Origin: an uncultured bacterium
GTDB lineage: Bacteria > Verrucomicrobiota > Kiritimatiellia > PWTM01
Length of the DNA: 64,000 nucleotides
Direction of reading: 5' to 3'
Assembly (NCBI GenBank): GCA_938010045.1
Contig: CALLFZ010000010.1
Location: forward strand, 186,001 to 250,000
Below, in pieces: positions 44,027 to 60,720 of the stretch. Position 1 is the stretch's first letter. Every line of letters starts with the position of its first letter. The notes under the pieces are model-generated. The model made no database searches. It had not been told where the DNA came from and worked only from the letters and a program-made list of their open reading frames with translations. Position numbers and translations under genes: made by a program.

Positions 44027-44120
44027 AACCCGTTCCCCGCAGAACGCGCGCGGGCGATCACCGCGCGGACACAAACCTTCAGTCTACTGCGCCGACCGGC
44101 CGGCGACAAGCGGCGGCCGC

Positions 44121-44402
44121 CTACTTCAACGCCACCGCCTTGTCCGTGGCCACACCGTGTTTGCGGAACGTGCGCGTCGGCGCGAATTCGCCCAGACGGT
44201 GCCCCACCATGTTCTCCGTCACATACACGGAGACGAAGGTGCGGCCGTTGTGCACCAGGAAGGTCTGCCCGACGAACTCGGGCGTGATCATCGAACGCCG
44301 CGACCAAGTCTTGATCTGCCGGCGCTCGCCGCCGTGCGCGCGCTCGACCTTCCGGCGCAGATGCTCGTCCACGAACGGCCCCTTTTTCAGGGATCTCGAC
44401 AT
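44121..44402 (-). CDS. rpsS: 30S ribosomal protein S19
   Basis: A 93-residue head protein. [30 protein letters not shown] and [17 protein letters not shown] are diagnostic. It starts 3 bases after the rplB stop. Confidence 0.97.
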   Translation of the reverse strand: MSRSLKKGPFVDEHLRRKVERAHGGERRQIKTWSRRSMITPEFVGQTFLVHNGRTFVSVYVTENMVGHRLGEFAPTRTFRKHGVATDKAVALK

Positions 44403-44405
44403 CGC

Positions 44406-45230
44406 TCAATTCCTCCGCTTCACAATGAACCGGCTCGATGGCTTGCGGCGCCGCCGCGTGCGCTTGCCCTTCGTCGGCACACCCCACGGCGACACCGGCG
44501 GTCCGCCGCCCGACGTCCGGCCCTCGCCGCCGCCCATCGGGTGGTCCACCGGGTTCATCGCGACGCCCCGCACCGTCGGACGAATGCCGAGCCATCGCCG
44601 CCGCCCCGCCTTGCCGAGCGAGACGTTCTCATGATCGAGGTTGCCCACCTGGCCGATCGTCGCCATGCACGTTTCGGGCACCCGCCGAATCTCACCGGAC
44701 CGCAGCTTCAACAGCGCATAGCCACCCTCGATCGCGGTGAGCTCCACCATCTGCCCCGCCGCGCGCGCCAGCTGGCCGCCGCCGCCCGGCCGTAGCTCAA
44801 CGTTGTGCACCGGCAGCCGCAGCGGAATACGATTGAGCGGCAGCGCGTTGCCGACCGCCGGTTCCGCGTCCGGCCCGCTCATCACGGTGGCGCCGGGGCG
44901 CAGCCCTTCGGGCGCGAGGATGTATCGCTTCTCGCCGTCGCGATAGTGCAGCAGCGCGATGCGGGCCGAACGGTTCGGGTCGTACTCGATCGCGACCACC
45001 TTCGCGGGAATGCCGATCTTATCGCGCCGGAAGTCGATCACGCGCACGCGGCGTTTGTGGCCGCCGCCGCGGTGCCGCACCGTGATGCGGCCGTACATGT
45101 TCCGACCGCCCGTGCTGCGCCGCGGCCGAGTCAGCGACTTTTCGGGGCGGTCCTTCGTGATGTCGTCGAACGTCGGCAGCTCGGCGAACCGGCGGCCGGG
45201 CGTCGTGGGTTTACAGCGTTTCAGTGCCAT
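44406..45230 (-). CDS. rplB: 50S ribosomal protein L2
   Basis: A 274-residue protein essential for peptidyl-transferase-centre assembly. [20 protein letters not shown] and the C-terminal [19 protein letters not shown], with the conserved His, are present. It ends in a basic tail [10 protein letters not shown]. Confidence 0.98.
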   Translation of the reverse strand: MALKRCKPTTPGRRFAELPTFDDITKDRPEKSLTRPRRSTGGRNMYGRITVRHRGGGHKRRVRVIDFRRDKIGIPAKVVAIEYDPNRSARIALLHYRDGEKRYILAPEGLRPGATVMSGPDAEPAVGNALPLNRIPLRLPVHNVELRPGGGGQLARAAGQMVELTAIEGGYALLKLRSGEIRRVPETCMATIGQVGNLDHENVSLGKAGRRRWLGIRPTVRGVAMNPVDHPMGGGEGRTSGGGPPVSPWGVPTKGKRTRRRRKPSSRFIVKRRN

Positions 45231-45240
45231 GGTCTCGGCC

Positions 45241-45522
45241 TCACGTCAGTTCGATGCTCTCGCCTTCGCGCAACGTGACGATCGCCCGCTTGCGCGCGGC
45301 CGTGCGACCCGCATGCAGCGTGCGGCCCCGCTTCAGTTTTCCGCGCCGCCACATCGTGTTCACGGCGGTCACATGCACCTTGAACAACTGTTCGACCGCG
45401 CGCCGGATCTCAATTTTGTTGGCCTCCGGCGCCACCTCGAACACGTACTGCCGGCCCTCGCGCAGTCGCGTCCCTTTCTCGGTCACGAGCATTCGTCGGA
45501 TGATCGATTCGGCCGGCTTCAT
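45241..45522 (-). CDS. rplW: 50S ribosomal protein L23
   Basis: A 93-residue tunnel-exit protein. [28 protein letters not shown], given here as consecutive blocks of the L23 fold, leads to [21 protein letters not shown]. The ATG overlaps the rplD stop (ATGA). Confidence 0.96.
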   Translation of the reverse strand: MKPAESIIRRMLVTEKGTRLREGRQYVFEVAPEANKIEIRRAVEQLFKVHVTAVNTMWRRGKLKRGRTLHAGRTAARKRAIVTLREGESIELT

Positions 45523-46163
45523 GCCTCACCTCCCGCTGCGGGCGCGATTCGGGCCGCCAGCACGTCCAGCGCGGCGATGGTGGCGATGATTCGCGCGGGC
45601 CGCAGCACCGCCTCCACGCCGACGTCGTTCGCCGAGGCGACCTCGATGCCCGGCACGTTCCGCGCGGCCAGCCGCAAATTCCGACTCACAGGCTCCGCGA
45701 GCAGCAACGCCGTCCGCGGCGAGCCCATCGCCCGCATCAGCGCGGCAACGTGCCGCGTCTTCGGCTCAGGAATCTCGAGCGACTCCACCACCGTCACCTC
45801 ACCCGCCGCAATCCGCTCGCTCACCGCCCGCGCGAGGGCCAGCCGCGCTGTCTTGCGGTTCACCCGCAGCTCGAAGGTCCGCGGATGTGGGCCGTGCGCG
45901 ATACCGCCGCCCCGCCAGATCGGCGATCGCCGGTAGCCCGCGCGCGCGCGCCCCGTGCCCTTTTGCCGCCAGGGTTTCCGGTTGCTGCCCGCCACCTCGC
46001 CCTTGCCGCGCGTATTCGCGGTGCCCGCGCGCCGCGCCGCTTGACGTGCAACCACCACGTCGTGCACCGCCTGCTCGCCGCGGTCGGTTACCTGACAGCG
46101 GTCGTCCCACTCGTACTGGCCCACCGTCTGCCCGCTCAGATTTCGAACGTCGAGCTTGCTCAT
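45519..46163 (-). CDS. rplD: 50S ribosomal protein L4
   Basis: A 214-residue protein with an extended tunnel loop: GKGEVAGSNRKPWRQKGTG, then RARAGYRRSPIWRGGG. The globular core contains RKTARLALARAVSERI. L4 represses the S10 operon in E. coli; no leader element could be recognised here. The start MSKLDVRN overlaps the rplC stop by ATGA. Confidence 0.97.
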   Translation of the reverse strand: MSKLDVRNLSGQTVGQYEWDDRCQVTDRGEQAVHDVVVARQAARRAGTANTRGKGEVAGSNRKPWRQKGTGRARAGYRRSPIWRGGGIAHGPHPRTFELRVNRKTARLALARAVSERIAAGEVTVVESLEIPEPKTRHVAALMRAMGSPRTALLLAEPVSRNLRLAARNVPGIEVASANDVGVEAVLRPARIIATIAALDVLAARIAPAAGGEA

Positions 46164-46801
46164 GTCTCTTTCGCCGCCTTTTTGATCGACCGGCGGATCA
46201 TCACGAGCCCGCCGACCGGACCCGGCACCGCGCCGTGCACGAGCAGCAGGTGGTCCTCCGGCCGCACGTCCACCGCGCGCAGATGCTGCACCGTCACCCG
46301 CACATGTCCCATGTGCCCCGGCATCCGCTTGTTCTTGAGGATGTGACCCGGCAACTCGCGCATGCCCACCGAGCCGGGCCGCCGGTGCATCGTGTGGCCG
46401 TGCGAGGCGGGCTGCCCCGCCATCCCATGGCGCCGCATTACCCCCTGAAAGCCGCGCCCCTTCGTCACACCCGTCACATCCACGAATTCGCCTTTCGAAA
46501 AGATCGCGGCGGTCACTGTATCGCCCGGCTTCGGGTCCTCGCCTGGCTCCAGCGGCACTTCGCGCAGCACGCGAAATGGCCCCTGGCCGGCCGTCTTCGC
46601 GTGCCCGATCGCAGCGCGCGTCGCGCGCGAAGGCTTGCACGGCTCAAACCCCAGTTGCGCCGCCTCGTAGCCATCACGGTCCACCCGCTTGCGCTGCACC
46701 ACCACGCAGGGGCCCGCCTGCAGCACCGTCACCGCCACCTGCCGGCCGTCCGCGTCGAACACGCGCGTCATCCCGATCTTTCGTCCGATCAACGCCTTCA
46801 T
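46160..46801 (-). CDS. rplC: 50S ribosomal protein L3
   Basis: A 213-residue protein near the peptidyl-transferase centre. [36 protein letters not shown] and the W-loop region with [17 protein letters not shown] are diagnostic. It starts 3 bases after the rpsJ stop. Confidence 0.97.
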   Translation of the reverse strand: MKALIGRKIGMTRVFDADGRQVAVTVLQAGPCVVVQRKRVDRDGYEAAQLGFEPCKPSRATRAAIGHAKTAGQGPFRVLREVPLEPGEDPKPGDTVTAAIFSKGEFVDVTGVTKGRGFQGVMRRHGMAGQPASHGHTMHRRPGSVGMRELPGHILKNKRMPGHMGHVRVTVQHLRAVDVRPEDHLLLVHGAVPGPVGGLVMIRRSIKKAAKET

Positions 46802-46804
46802 CCG

Positions 46805-47113
46805 TCACACCTTGATCGTAATGTCCACGCCGGCCGGCAGGTTCAGCTTCCGGAGCTCGTCCACCGTGCGCGCGGTCGGCTGGATGATATCGAGCACCCG
46901 CTTGTGCGTGCGGATCTCGAATTGGTCCATGGACTTCTTGTCGGCATGGGGGCTGCGGTTCACCGAAAACCGTTCGTGGCGGGTGGGCAGCGGGATCGGC
47001 CCGGCCACGCGCGCGCCCGTACGCTTCGCGGTCTCGACGATGTCGGCCGCCGATTGGTCGAGCACGCGGTGGTCATAGCCCCGCAGCCGTATTCGAATAC
47101 GTTGTCCTGTCAT
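46805..47113 (-). CDS. rpsJ: 30S ribosomal protein S10
   Basis: A 102-residue S10/NusE, also a partner of NusB in antitermination. [38 protein letters not shown] and GVDITIKV are diagnostic. It starts 11 bases after fusA; the tuf gene that commonly lies between fusA and rpsJ is absent here. Confidence 0.97.
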   Translation of the reverse strand: MTGQRIRIRLRGYDHRVLDQSAADIVETAKRTGARVAGPIPLPTRHERFSVNRSPHADKKSMDQFEIRTHKRVLDIIQPTARTVDELRKLNLPAGVDITIKV

Positions 47114-47124
47114 GTTGGCCTCAC

Positions 47125-49263
47125 TTACCGGCGAATGATCGCGTCCTGCGCCGCGGCGGGCACCCGGTCGAACCGCCGCGGCTCCATGCTGTAGGTCGCG
47201 CGGCCGCGCGTCAGCGAACGCAGCGCGGTCGCATAGCCGAACAGCTCGATCAGCGGTGCCTCGGCCCGGATGGTCGTGGCACCGTCGCGGGACTCGACCT
47301 GCCGGACCCGCCCGCGCCGCGCGTTCAAATCGGCGAGCACGTCCCCGAGATGTGCGTCCGGGGTCACGACCTCGAGCGCCATGATCGGCTCCAGCAGAAC
47401 CGGCTCCGCGGCCGCCATCGCCTCGCGCACCGCGAGCATGGCGGCCGTCCGACACGCCAGCTCGGTCGTGTCGCCCTCGCGCCACGCGCCGCCGAGAATC
47501 CGCACCGCCGTGTCCACCACCGCGTAGCCCGCGAGCGGCCCCGTGCCGAGCGCATCCCGCGCGCCGGCCTCGACCGCGTCGCGGAACATCTCCGGAACCT
47601 CCCGCTCGCCCGCCTCGATCGCGATGGAGTTGCCCTCGCCGCGCGCCCGCGGCTCCACGGCCACCCGCACCCGCGCGAACTGCATCGCACCCGCGATCTC
47701 GCGGTGGAACTCATGCTCCGACTCCGCGGCGCGTGTCACCGTCTCGCGGTACGACACCATCGGGCGGCCCGCGTTCGCGCGCACCTTGAACTCGCGCGCC
47801 AGCCGCTCGCGCAACACCTCGAGATGAAGCTCTCCCATCCCGCTGATCAGCGTCTGACCCGTCTCAGGATCCGTCGAGACGCGGAATGTCGGGTCCTCGT
47901 CCGCGAGCGCCGCGAGCGCCGCCTCGAGCGCCTCGCGGTCGGCCTGTGTGCGCGGTTCGATCGCCATCGAAACGACCGGCTCGGGAAACGCGATCGGCTC
48001 CAGCAAGATCGGATGGGACTCCGCGCAGATCGTGTCGCCAGTCGCGAACGCGCGCAGACCCGGCACGCCGCCAATGTCCCCCGCGCGCAGTTCGTCGATT
48101 TCCTCGCGCTGATTCGCATGCAGCCGGACGATGCGCGCCACCCGCTCCCGCCGCCGCAGCCGCGGATGGTACACGTTCGCGCCGCGCCGCAGCACGCCCG
48201 AGTAAACGCGCACGTACGCGAGCTTCCCGACGAAGGCATCCGTCGCGATCTTGAACACGAGCGCCGCGAGCGGTTCCGAATCGTCCGCGCGCCGCTCGAT
48301 CTCCGCGCCGGTCTTCGGGTGGTGGCCGCGCACCGGCGGCACGTCGAGTGGTGAGGGCAGCAAGTCCACCACCGCGTCGAGCAGCGGCTGCACTCCGCGG
48401 TTCCGCAGCGCACTGCCGCAAAGCACCGGTAGCAGCCGCCCCGCGATCGTCGCGCGGCGCAGACCCGCCAGCAGCGTCTCGGGGGCAAGGTCCGGGTTCT
48501 CTACATAGATCCCGAGCGTCGCCTCGTCCGCCTCGGCGACCGCCTCACAGAGTCGAGCGCGCGCCTCCTCCACCGCGCCGACGCTCTCCGACGGCACCGG
48601 CGACTCGCTCACGTGAGCGCCCAACGTCGCGTCGTCGAACTCCAGCGCGCGGCGGCGAACCAGGTCGAGCACGCCGCGGAACTGATCTTCGGTCCCCCAC
48701 GGCAGTTGCAGCACCGCCGGCGCGGCGCCGAGCCGTTCGCGCAGGCTGCGGACCGCGGCGTCGAAATTCGCGCCCTTCCGGTCCATTTTGTTCACGAACG
48801 CGAGGCACGGCACGCCGTACTGCCGAGCCTGCCGCCAAACTGTCTCCGATTGCGGCTGCACGCCGGCCACCCCGCAGAATACGCCGATCGCGCCGTCGAG
48901 CACCCGCAGCGACCGCTGCACCTCCGCGGTGAAATCCACATGCCCGGGCGTATCAATGAGGTTGAGCCGGCAGTCGCGCCACCGCAACGTTGTGGCGGCG
49001 CTCGTGATCGTGATGCCGCGCTCTTGCTCTTGGTCCATCCAGTCCATGACCGTGGTGCCGTCGTGCACCTCGCCCATCCGGTGCACGCGCCCTGAATAGA
49101 ACAGGATCCGCTCGGACAACGTGGTCTTGCCCGCGTCGATGTGCGCGACGATGCCAATGTTCCGGACGCGCTCGAGCGGCCAGCGGCCGCTGGACGGCGG
49201 CGCGGCGGCGTCCGGCAAGCCGGACGTCGGACGACTGGGCCTCGATTCGAGCACGGCGGCCAT
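47125..49263 (-). CDS. fusA: Elongation factor G
   Basis: A 712-residue translocase GTPase. G1 AHIDAGKT (40-47), switch [10 protein letters not shown] and G4 NKMD are intact, followed by domains II-V. An N-terminal extension of about 30 residues, rich in Pro and Ser, precedes the usual [10 protein letters not shown] start; a shorter start was not obvious. It starts 9 bases after rpsG, in the classic str order. Confidence 0.97.
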   Translation of the reverse strand: MAAVLESRPSRPTSGLPDAAAPPSSGRWPLERVRNIGIVAHIDAGKTTLSERILFYSGRVHRMGEVHDGTTVMDWMDQEQERGITITSAATTLRWRDCRLNLIDTPGHVDFTAEVQRSLRVLDGAIGVFCGVAGVQPQSETVWRQARQYGVPCLAFVNKMDRKGANFDAAVRSLRERLGAAPAVLQLPWGTEDQFRGVLDLVRRRALEFDDATLGAHVSESPVPSESVGAVEEARARLCEAVAEADEATLGIYVENPDLAPETLLAGLRRATIAGRLLPVLCGSALRNRGVQPLLDAVVDLLPSPLDVPPVRGHHPKTGAEIERRADDSEPLAALVFKIATDAFVGKLAYVRVYSGVLRRGANVYHPRLRRRERVARIVRLHANQREEIDELRAGDIGGVPGLRAFATGDTICAESHPILLEPIAFPEPVVSMAIEPRTQADREALEAALAALADEDPTFRVSTDPETGQTLISGMGELHLEVLRERLAREFKVRANAGRPMVSYRETVTRAAESEHEFHREIAGAMQFARVRVAVEPRARGEGNSIAIEAGEREVPEMFRDAVEAGARDALGTGPLAGYAVVDTAVRILGGAWREGDTTELACRTAAMLAVREAMAAAEPVLLEPIMALEVVTPDAHLGDVLADLNARRGRVRQVESRDGATTIRAEAPLIELFGYATALRSLTRGRATYSMEPRRFDRVPAAAQDAIIRR

Positions 49264-49272
49264 CGGTTCAGA

Positions 49273-49746
49273 TCACCAGCGGTAATGTGCAAACGCCTTG
49301 TTCGCCTGCGCCATCTTGTGCGTGTCGTCGCGCTTCTTGATCGCGGCGCCCGTGTTTTGGTACGCGTCCAGGATCTCGAGCGCGAGTGCCCGCTCCATCG
49401 GGACGCCTCGCCGCGCCGATGCAAATTGGCGCAGCCAACGCAGCGCGAGCGCGAGCTGACGACGATCGGGAACCTCCACCGGCACCTGGTAGGTGGCGCC
49501 GCCCACCCGCCGCGACTTCACCTCGAGGCGCGGCTTCACGTTTTCCACCGCACGCGCCAGCACGTCCAGCGGCGACTGGTCGGGCAGCTTCTCGCGCAAC
49601 ACCTCGAGCGCGCCGTAGACGACGCGCTGCGCGACTGACTTCTTGCCGCGCCGCATGACCGTCGTGATCAGGCGCGCGACCAGATCGCTATTGTACTGGG
49701 CGTCCGGCGTGACCGGGCGCGGTTCGGCTCTACGACGTCGTGCCAT
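49273..49746 (-). CDS. rpsG: 30S ribosomal protein S7
   Basis: A 157-residue head-assembly initiator. [40 protein letters not shown] and the terminal [14 protein letters not shown] match S7. In E. coli S7 represses the str operon; regulation here is unknown. Confidence 0.97.
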   Translation of the reverse strand: MARRRRAEPRPVTPDAQYNSDLVARLITTVMRRGKKSVAQRVVYGALEVLREKLPDQSPLDVLARAVENVKPRLEVKSRRVGGATYQVPVEVPDRRQLALALRWLRQFASARRGVPMERALALEILDAYQNTGAAIKKRDDTHKMAQANKAFAHYRW

Positions 49747-49762
49747 GGTAGCTCCCCGCGGT

Positions 49763-50152
49763 TCAGCCCTTCGTGCCAGCGGCCTTCGGCCGCTTCGCGC
49801 CGTACTTCGACCGGCCGCGGCGGCGGTTCTCGACGCCCAACGCGTCGAGCGTCCCGCGGATGATGTGGTACCGGACGCCCGGCAGGTCCTTCACGCGCCC
49901 CCCCCGCACCAGCACCATGCTGTGCTCCTGGAGGTTGTGGCCCTCGCCCGGAATGTAGGCGGTCACCTCATAGCCGTTCGTCAGCCGCACGCGCGCGATT
50001 TTCCGCAGCGCGGAGTTCGGCTTTTTGGGCGTCATGGTCTTAACGACCAGACACACGCCGCGCCGCTGCGGGCAGCCCGTCAGCGCCGGCGACTTGCTCT
50101 TCCGGCGGGGCACCGGCCGCCCCGCGCGCACCAATTGATTGATCGTCGGCAT
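49763..50152 (-). CDS. rpsL: 30S ribosomal protein S12
   Basis: A 129-residue decoding-site protein. [28 protein letters not shown] and [20 protein letters not shown] are diagnostic. The lysine of [11 protein letters not shown] and the GGRVKDLPG loop have the sequence linked with streptomycin sensitivity. The start MPTINQL is set by homology. A 59-base gap separates it from rpoC. Confidence 0.97.
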   Translation of the reverse strand: MPTINQLVRAGRPVPRRKSKSPALTGCPQRRGVCLVVKTMTPKKPNSALRKIARVRLTNGYEVTAYIPGEGHNLQEHSMVLVRGGRVKDLPGVRYHIIRGTLDALGVENRRRGRSKYGAKRPKAAGTKG

Positions 50153-50211
50153 TGCGTTTAGGTCCTCGGGGTAAACTTCAAGTCTAGCGCGCCGCCGCGC
50201 GTCTCGCAATC

Positions 50212-54456
<4,245 letters not shown>

Positions 54457-54490
54457 GGTGGGTTCCGTCTCCCGATGCGCCCCAGGCTCG

Positions 54491-57400
54491 TCATGCCTTC
54501 GCGGTGCGATGCACCTTGATGTCGAGCCCGAGACTCTGCAGTTCCTTCATCAGCACGTTGAACGATTCGGGCGTGCCCGCATCGAGCACGTTGTCGCCTT
54601 TCACGATCGCCTCGTAGATCGCCGTGCGCCCGCGGATGTCGTCGCTCTTCACGGTCAACAGCTCCTGCAGCGAATAGGCGGCGCCGTAGGCCTCCATGGC
54701 CCACACTTCCATCTCGCCGAACCGCTGACCGCCATACTGCGCCTTGCCGCCGAGCGGTTGCTGGGTGACCAGCGAGTACGGCCCCACGGCGCGGGCGTGG
54801 ATCTTATCCGTCGCCAGGTGGTGCAGCTTCATCATATAGATCACGCCCACCACGACCCGCTGCTCGAACGGCTCGCCGGTGCCGCCGTCGTACAGCACCG
54901 CCTTGCCGTCCACGCCCACCGGCGACCCGCGCGCTCGTGCCTCGGCCAGCAGCGAATGAATGTTCGGCTCGGGCGCGCCATCAAACACGGGCGACGCAAA
55001 CCGTACGCCGTCGGCGAACGACTCGGCCATCTCGCGGATCTCTCCGTCACTGGCGTCCCGGATCTGTTCCTGCCGTCCGGCGGCGCCGTAGATTCGCTCC
55101 AGATATGGCCGCAACTCCGCCACCGAGGCGCCCGTGCGCACCATCCGTTCCAACTCGTAGCCCAAATGCCGCGCGGCCCAGCCCAGGTGCGTCTCCAGCA
55201 CCTGGCCGACGTTCATCCGCGACGGCACCCCGAGCGGATTCAGCACGATGTCCACCGGCGTGCCGTCCTCGAGGAACGGCATGTCTTCCTCCGGTACGAT
55301 CTTCGCGATCACACCCTTGTTGCCATGCCGGCCGGCCATCTTGTCGCCCACGCTAATCTTCTTCTTCGTGGCGACGTACACCTTGACCTGCTTGATGATG
55401 CCAGGGTCGTACTCGTCGCCGCTCTCGATGCGATCGAGCGCGCCCGACTCCTCCACGTCCAGGTCCGCAAACCGCCGGTTGTAGTCCGACAGAATCGCCT
55501 GGATCTTCGCCTGCACCGGCCCCGCATCGATCTCGATGTGGTCGCGGGCGGCCGCAAGCTTGCGCAGCAGCGTTTTCGTAATCTTGCGATTCGCGGGGAT
55601 GATCGTCTCGCCATCCTCGACGTTCACGACGTCCACCGGAATCTTCTCACCCAGCAAAATGTTCGCGAGCGCCTCCGTGAGGCTCTCCTGCAGCGCCTGC
55701 CGCTTCTCGCGAAACTCGTCCTGCACCTGCTTGATCTGCTGCCGGCGCTCCCGCGAACTGAGCTTCGTGCGTTTCACCGCGTTCCGCGCCGAGACCTTCA
55801 CGTCCATCACGATGCCCCACGTACCGCTCGGCACGCGCAGCGACGTGTCGCGGACGTCCGCGGCTTTCTCGCCGAAGATCGCGCGCAGCAGCCGCTCCTC
55901 GGGCGCCAGTTCGGTCTCGGTCTTCGGCGTCACCTTGCCGACGAGAATATCGCCCGGCTTCACCTCCGCGCCGATCCGCACGACGCCGCCGTGCGTGAGG
56001 TTCTTCAGCGCCTCTTCACCCACGTTCGGAATGTCGCGCGTGATTTCCTCGGGCCCGAGCTTCGTGTCGCGCGCGCCGCACTCGAACTCCTCGATATGGA
56101 TCGAGGTGTAGACGTCGTCGCGCACCAGACGCTCGTTGATCACGATGGCGTCCTCGAAGTTGTAGCCATGCCACGGCATGAACGCGACCAGCACGTTGCG
56201 CCCGAGCGCAAGCTCGCCGTGCGCGGTGGAGGGACCGTCGGCGAGCACGTCGCCGCGGCGCACCTTCTGGCCGACCTTCACGACGGGCCGCTGATTGAAA
56301 CAGGTGCCCGCGTTGGTGCGCATGAACTTGCGCAGCTCATAGATCTGCGCGTCCGGGCCGTCCTTCAGATGGCGCTTGTCCGGAAGCCGCCCATCCGGCG
56401 TCACGATGATGCGGCTGGCCGATACGTACGCGACGCGACCCGGCTCGCGCGCGAGGACCAGCACGCGCGAATCCCGCGCAATCCGCTCCTCGTTGCCCGT
56501 CGCCACGAGCGCCGACTCCGAGCGCAGCAGCGGCACCGCCTGGCGCTGCATGTTCGAGCCCATCAGCGCGCGGTTCGCGTCGTCGTGCTCGAGGAACGGG
56601 ATCAGCGCCGCCGCGACGCTCACCACCTGCCGCGGTGATACGTCCATGTACTGCACCGACTCGCGCGGCACCTCCTTGAACTCGCCTCCCTTGCGCACCA
56701 TCACCAGCTCACTGACGAGCCGGCCGCGCTCGTCCAGCGGCGCGTTCGCCTGCGCGATGACGTACTTCTCCTCCTCGTCCGCGGTCAGGTAGTCCACCTC
56801 GTCGAGCACACGGCCGTGTTCAACGCGACGGTAGGGGCTCTCGATAAACCCGAACTCGTTCACGCGCGCGTACATACTCAACGACGAGATGAGGCCGATG
56901 TTCGGCCCCTCCGGTGTCTCGATCGGACAAATTCGGCCGTAATGGCTCGAGTGGACGTCGCGCACCTCGAAGCCCGCGCGCTCCCGGTTCAGGCCGCCAG
57001 GACCCAGCGCGCTCAGCCGCCGCTTGTGCGCCAACTCTGAGAGCGGATTCGTCTGATCCATGAACTGGCTGAGCTGGCTGCGGCCGAAGAAGTCGCGGAT
57101 CACCGTCGAGAGCGCCTTCGGATTGATCAGTTTCTGCGGTGTCGGCTTCTCCACCGCGAGGTCCACCATCGACATGCGTTCCCGCGCCAGCCGCTCCAGA
57201 CGCGCCAGGCCCACCCGGCACTGGCTCTCGAGCAGCTCGCCGACCGTCCGCACGCGCCGGCTGCCGAGATGGTCGATGTCGTCCACCGTCCCTTCGCCCC
57301 GGTGGAGGTTAATCAGATAGCGAATGCCCTCGATGATGTCCTCCTTGCAGAGGATCACACAGTGATCTGCGCCGACGTGAGCGCCGAGCTTCTGGTGGAT

Positions 57401-58447
57401 CTTGTAGCGCCCGACGCGCGTGATGTTGTAGCGGTTCTCATCAAAGAACAGGCGCTTCAGCAGTTGCCGCGCGTTGGAAAGCGTTGGCGGATCGCCCGGC
57501 CGCAGCTTCGTGTAAATGTCCTTCAGCGCGTCCTCGGCCGTCCGGTTCTGCGCATCGCGCCGCACATTCGCGAGGAACACGCCCTCGTCCCAGCTCACGT
57601 TCACCACGTGCGCCTCGCGGTGGCCGGCGGCCTGCATCTGCCGCGCGAGCTCAGGCGTGAGCGGATCGTAGGCGCGCGCGAGAATAATCTGGTTATCGGG
57701 GTCGAGCACGTCGTGCAGCAGCACGCGGTGTGAGAAGTCGGGCGACCGATCCAACCGCAGCGTCTCGATTGGATAGTAGAGCTTCAGCAGCTCTTCGTCA
57801 GTGCCGCGTCCCGCATTCTCGCCGTCCCCGCGGTCGCCCATGCCGATCAGCGCCCGCAGGAACGTCACCGCCAAAAACTTGCGCCGCCGGCGGCGGCTGT
57901 CCATGTACACATGCAGGATGTCGGCGGTGTCGAACTGCACCTCGAGCCACGAACCGCGGTCCGGAATCACGCGGAACGAGTACAGCACGGACCCGTTCGG
58001 ATGGTCCTCGCTTTCGAAGCAGATGCCGGGAGAGCGGTGCAACTGGCTCACGACCACGCGCTCGGCGCCATTGATGATGAACGTGCCCTGGTCGGTCATC
58101 AGCGGCACATCGCCCATGAACACCTCCTCCTCGCGGACCTCGTTCGGGTCTTTCACGCGGAAGGTGACATAGAGCGGAGCGGTGTAGGACTGCCCCTCGC
58201 GCAGACACTCCACGGGGCCCATCTTCGGGTCCCGGATCTCGTACTTCACAAAGTCGAGCACGCACTGCCCGTCGTAGCTCTCGATCGGGAAGACCTCGCG
58301 AAACACCGCCTGCAGGCCGATCTTCCGCCGTTTCGCGGGCGGTACCTCGCGCTGCAGAAACTCGCGGTACGACTCCGTCTGGACCTCAATCAGGTCCGGC
58401 GGAGCGATGACATCCTTCAGTTTTCCGAAGTTGATGCGCCTGGCCAT
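54491..58447 (-). CDS. rpoB: RNA polymerase beta subunit
   Basis: A 1318-residue beta subunit. The rifampicin-pocket region [20 protein letters not shown] followed by [10 protein letters not shown] has the common wild-type residues. [34 protein letters not shown] and the C-terminal [24 protein letters not shown], given as adjacent blocks, are typical. No large lineage-specific insertion is obvious. It lies 70 bases after rplL, which in other bacteria is a site of attenuation, but I see no hairpin of note here. Confidence 0.98.
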   Translation of the reverse strand: MARRINFGKLKDVIAPPDLIEVQTESYREFLQREVPPAKRRKIGLQAVFREVFPIESYDGQCVLDFVKYEIRDPKMGPVECLREGQSYTAPLYVTFRVKDPNEVREEEVFMGDVPLMTDQGTFIINGAERVVVSQLHRSPGICFESEDHPNGSVLYSFRVIPDRGSWLEVQFDTADILHVYMDSRRRRRKFLAVTFLRALIGMGDRGDGENAGRGTDEELLKLYYPIETLRLDRSPDFSHRVLLHDVLDPDNQIILARAYDPLTPELARQMQAAGHREAHVVNVSWDEGVFLANVRRDAQNRTAEDALKDIYTKLRPGDPPTLSNARQLLKRLFFDENRYNITRVGRYKIHQKLGAHVGADHCVILCKEDIIEGIRYLINLHRGEGTVDDIDHLGSRRVRTVGELLESQCRVGLARLERLARERMSMVDLAVEKPTPQKLINPKALSTVIRDFFGRSQLSQFMDQTNPLSELAHKRRLSALGPGGLNRERAGFEVRDVHSSHYGRICPIETPEGPNIGLISSLSMYARVNEFGFIESPYRRVEHGRVLDEVDYLTADEEEKYVIAQANAPLDERGRLVSELVMVRKGGEFKEVPRESVQYMDVSPRQVVSVAAALIPFLEHDDANRALMGSNMQRQAVPLLRSESALVATGNEERIARDSRVLVLAREPGRVAYVSASRIIVTPDGRLPDKRHLKDGPDAQIYELRKFMRTNAGTCFNQRPVVKVGQKVRRGDVLADGPSTAHGELALGRNVLVAFMPWHGYNFEDAIVINERLVRDDVYTSIHIEEFECGARDTKLGPEEITRDIPNVGEEALKNLTHGGVVRIGAEVKPGDILVGKVTPKTETELAPEERLLRAIFGEKAADVRDTSLRVPSGTWGIVMDVKVSARNAVKRTKLSSRERRQQIKQVQDEFREKRQALQESLTEALANILLGEKIPVDVVNVEDGETIIPANRKITKTLLRKLAAARDHIEIDAGPVQAKIQAILSDYNRRFADLDVEESGALDRIESGDEYDPGIIKQVKVYVATKKKISVGDKMAGRHGNKGVIAKIVPEEDMPFLEDGTPVDIVLNPLGVPSRMNVGQVLETHLGWAARHLGYELERMVRTGASVAELRPYLERIYGAAGRQEQIRDASDGEIREMAESFADGVRFASPVFDGAPEPNIHSLLAEARARGSPVGVDGKAVLYDGGTGEPFEQRVVVGVIYMMKLHHLATDKIHARAVGPYSLVTQQPLGGKAQYGGQRFGEMEVWAMEAYGAAYSLQELLTVKSDDIRGRTAIYEAIVKGDNVLDAGTPESFNVLMKELQSLGLDIKVHRTAKA

Positions 58448-58517
58448 TCGACATCCTCAGTCGCGAACGCCCCGATCCGCCCGGCCAGCACCGGGCCCGC
58501 TACGCGCCGCGCGCGGA

Positions 58518-58937
58518 TCACTTGATCTCGACCTTCGCGCCCGCCGCCTCGAGCTTCGCCTTCATCTCCTCGGCGTCCTTCTTCGACACGCCGTCCTTGA
58601 TCGTCTTGGGCGCGCCGTCCACGAGATCCTTCGCCTCCTTCAGGCCGAGGTTCGTGAGCGCCCGCAGCTCCTTGATCACCGCAATCTTGTTCGCGCCGGC
58701 GCTCGCGAGCACGACCGTGAACTCGGTCTTCTCCTCCGCCGGCGCGGCCGCCGCGCCGGCGGCCGCCGGGGCGGCCGCCACCGCCACGGGCGCCGCCGCC
58801 GAGACGCCGAAGCGCGCCTCCAGCGCCTTGACGAGCCGGGAGAGTTCCAGCACGTTCAACGTTTCCAGCCACGCTACGAATTCGGCCGCCTTCCCCTCGA
58901 GTTGGGGCTGCTCCATCGTCTGTGTTGCCTCGCTCAT
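58518..58937 (-). CDS. rplL: 50S ribosomal protein L7/L12
   Basis: A 139-residue stalk protein that recruits translation GTPases. The N-terminal dimerisation domain ([21 protein letters not shown]), an Ala/Pro-rich hinge and the C-terminal factor-binding domain ([26 protein letters not shown] split over two conserved blocks) are complete. It is longer at the N-terminus than usual by about 15 residues. Confidence 0.97.
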   Translation of the reverse strand: MSEATQTMEQPQLEGKAAEFVAWLETLNVLELSRLVKALEARFGVSAAAPVAVAAAPAAAGAAAAPAEEKTEFTVVLASAGANKIAVIKELRALTNLGLKEAKDLVDGAPKTIKDGVSKKDAEEMKAKLEAAGAKVEIK

Positions 58938-59019
58938 TGCTCGTGTCCTCGCTTCTCGTTGTTCTGTTCTCTGTTGGCGGGCGGATCGCCCCGCCCGAAA
59001 TCGTCCCATCCCCGCGCGC

Positions 59020-59568
59020 TCAGCCGGCGTTTCGATCCGCGATGGCCTGCAGCACGCGCACCACGCCGGCGGTCGTCTCGCGCAGCACCGTCACCAGGCC
59101 ACGCATCGGCGCCGCCAGCACGCCAGCCAGCATTCCGATCAGCACCGGTCGCGACGGCAGGCTCGCCAGCTCCGCCACCTCCGTCGCCTGGATCAGCCGG
59201 TCGCCGATCGTCCCCGCCTTGATCACGTTCTCGAGCTTGAATTCGCGCTGGTACTGCACCAGTACCCGCGCCACCTCCACCACATCCCCAGCCCCCACCA
59301 CCATCGCGGTCGGCCCACGAAGCACCGGCGCCAGGGACGCCGCCCGCTCGCCCAGCGCGACCCGAAACATCCGGTTCGGCACCACCTGCATCCGCGCCCC
59401 CGCGGCCCGGAGACGGCCGCGCAGATCCGTCGTTCGACCGGAGTCCAACCCGGCGGGATTCATCAGGATCAGAAACGACGAGCCCTCGACATTGCGCCGG
59501 ATCTCCTCGGCCATCGCCGTTTTCTCCGGCCGCAGCCGCCGCTCCGCCCTCGTTGCTGTCGCACTCAT
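59020..59568 (-). CDS. rplJ: 50S ribosomal protein L10
   Basis: A 182-residue stalk base that carries L7/L12 dimers through its C-terminal helix. [19 protein letters not shown] and the [13 protein letters not shown] core match L10. The start [11 protein letters not shown] is preceded two codons earlier by another in-frame Met. An 82-base gap precedes rplL. Confidence 0.95.
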   Translation of the reverse strand: MSATATRAERRLRPEKTAMAEEIRRNVEGSSFLILMNPAGLDSGRTTDLRGRLRAAGARMQVVPNRMFRVALGERAASLAPVLRGPTAMVVGAGDVVEVARVLVQYQREFKLENVIKAGTIGDRLIQATEVAELASLPSRPVLIGMLAGVLAAPMRGLVTVLRETTAGVVRVLQAIADRNAG

Positions 59569-59581
59569 GCCCACCTCGCGA

Positions 59582-60274
59582 TTAAGCGCTGTCCCGCACG
59601 TTGACGTGCAGTCCCGGTCCCATCGTCGAACTCACCGTGCAGCGACGGATATACACACCCTTCGCGGAGGGGGGCCGAGCCGCGCGGACCGCGTCAATCA
59701 CGGCCTGGCAGTTCTCCACGAGGGCCTGGGTCGGAAACGACCGCTTCCCAAACGGCACCATCACATTGCCGGTCTTATCCATGCGGAACTCCACCCGACC
59801 CGCCAGACACTGTCGCACCGCCGTCGCCACGTCGTTGGTCACGGTCCCGGTCTTCGGGTTCGGCATCAGCCCGCGCGGCCCCAGCACCTTACCGAGCTTG
59901 CGCACCTCCTTCATCGCATCGGGCGTGGCAATCGCCACATCGAACTCCGCCCAACCGCCCTGCACCCGCTCGATCAGGTCCTGCATCCCGACCACGTCCG
60001 CCCCGGCCGCGCGCGCCGCGTCGGCCGCCGGTCCATCCGCAAACACCGCGACACGAATCTTTTTGCCCGTTCCATGCGGCAGCACCACGGTGCCCCGCAG
60101 AGTCTGGTCCGACTTGCTCGGGTCCAGCCCCATACGGAACGCAACCTCCATCGTCTCGTCGAACGACGCGGTCGGGTGGTCCTTCAAGAACTGAATGGCC
60201 TCGGCGAGCTCGTAGGTCTTCCTCCGGTCCACCAGCTTCGCCACCGCCGCATACCGCTTGCCGTGCCGCGCCAT
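59582..60274 (-). CDS. rplA: 50S ribosomal protein L1
   Basis: A 230-residue L1-stalk protein. ASFDETMEVAFRMGLDPSKSDQ, VLGPRGLMPNPKTGTVT and the RVEFRMDKTGNV region are diagnostic (shown as consecutive blocks). L1 is the autoregulator of the L11 operon in other bacteria. It starts 1 base after the rplK stop. Confidence 0.97.
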   Translation of the reverse strand: MARHGKRYAAVAKLVDRRKTYELAEAIQFLKDHPTASFDETMEVAFRMGLDPSKSDQTLRGTVVLPHGTGKKIRVAVFADGPAADAARAAGADVVGMQDLIERVQGGWAEFDVAIATPDAMKEVRKLGKVLGPRGLMPNPKTGTVTNDVATAVRQCLAGRVEFRMDKTGNVMVPFGKRSFPTQALVENCQAVIDAVRAARPPSAKGVYIRRCTVSSTMGPGLHVNVRDSA

Positions 60275-60275
60275 G

Positions 60276-60698
60276 TCACACCACCTCGATGCCCATGCTG
60301 CGGGCCGTTCCCTCGATCATCTTCACCGCCTGGGCCAGGTCCGCCGCATTCAGGTCCTTCGCCTTGAGCCGCGCGATCTCCTCCACCTGCGCGCGCGTCA
60401 CCTTGCCCACCTTCTCCCGGTTCGGCGCACCGGAGCCCTTCGCGATCCCCGCGGCCCGCTTCAGCAAGACCGACGCGGGCGGACTCTTCGTCACAAACGT
60501 AAACGACTTGTCCTGGTAGACCGTGATCACCACCGGGATCACAAGTCCCGCCTGCGATGCGGTCGCCGCGTTGAACTGCTTGCAGAACTCCATGATGTTC
60601 ACGCCCTGCTGGCCCAACGCGGGCCCCACGGGCGGCGCCGGATTCGCCTGGCCGGCGGGAATCTGCAGCCGGATCACTCCTGTGACTTTTTTCGCCAT
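60276..60698 (-). CDS. rplK: 50S ribosomal protein L11
   Basis: A 140-residue protein of the GTPase-associated centre. [20 protein letters not shown] is represented by [19 protein letters not shown], followed by [15 protein letters not shown]; the C-terminal part has [18 protein letters not shown]. Spaced 22 bases after nusG. Confidence 0.97.
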   Translation of the reverse strand: MAKKVTGVIRLQIPAGQANPAPPVGPALGQQGVNIMEFCKQFNAATASQAGLVIPVVITVYQDKSFTFVTKSPPASVLLKRAAGIAKGSGAPNREKVGKVTRAQVEEIARLKAKDLNAADLAQAVKMIEGTARSMGIEVV

Positions 60699-60720
60699 GG
60701 TTCTCTCGCCCCGGGCCGGA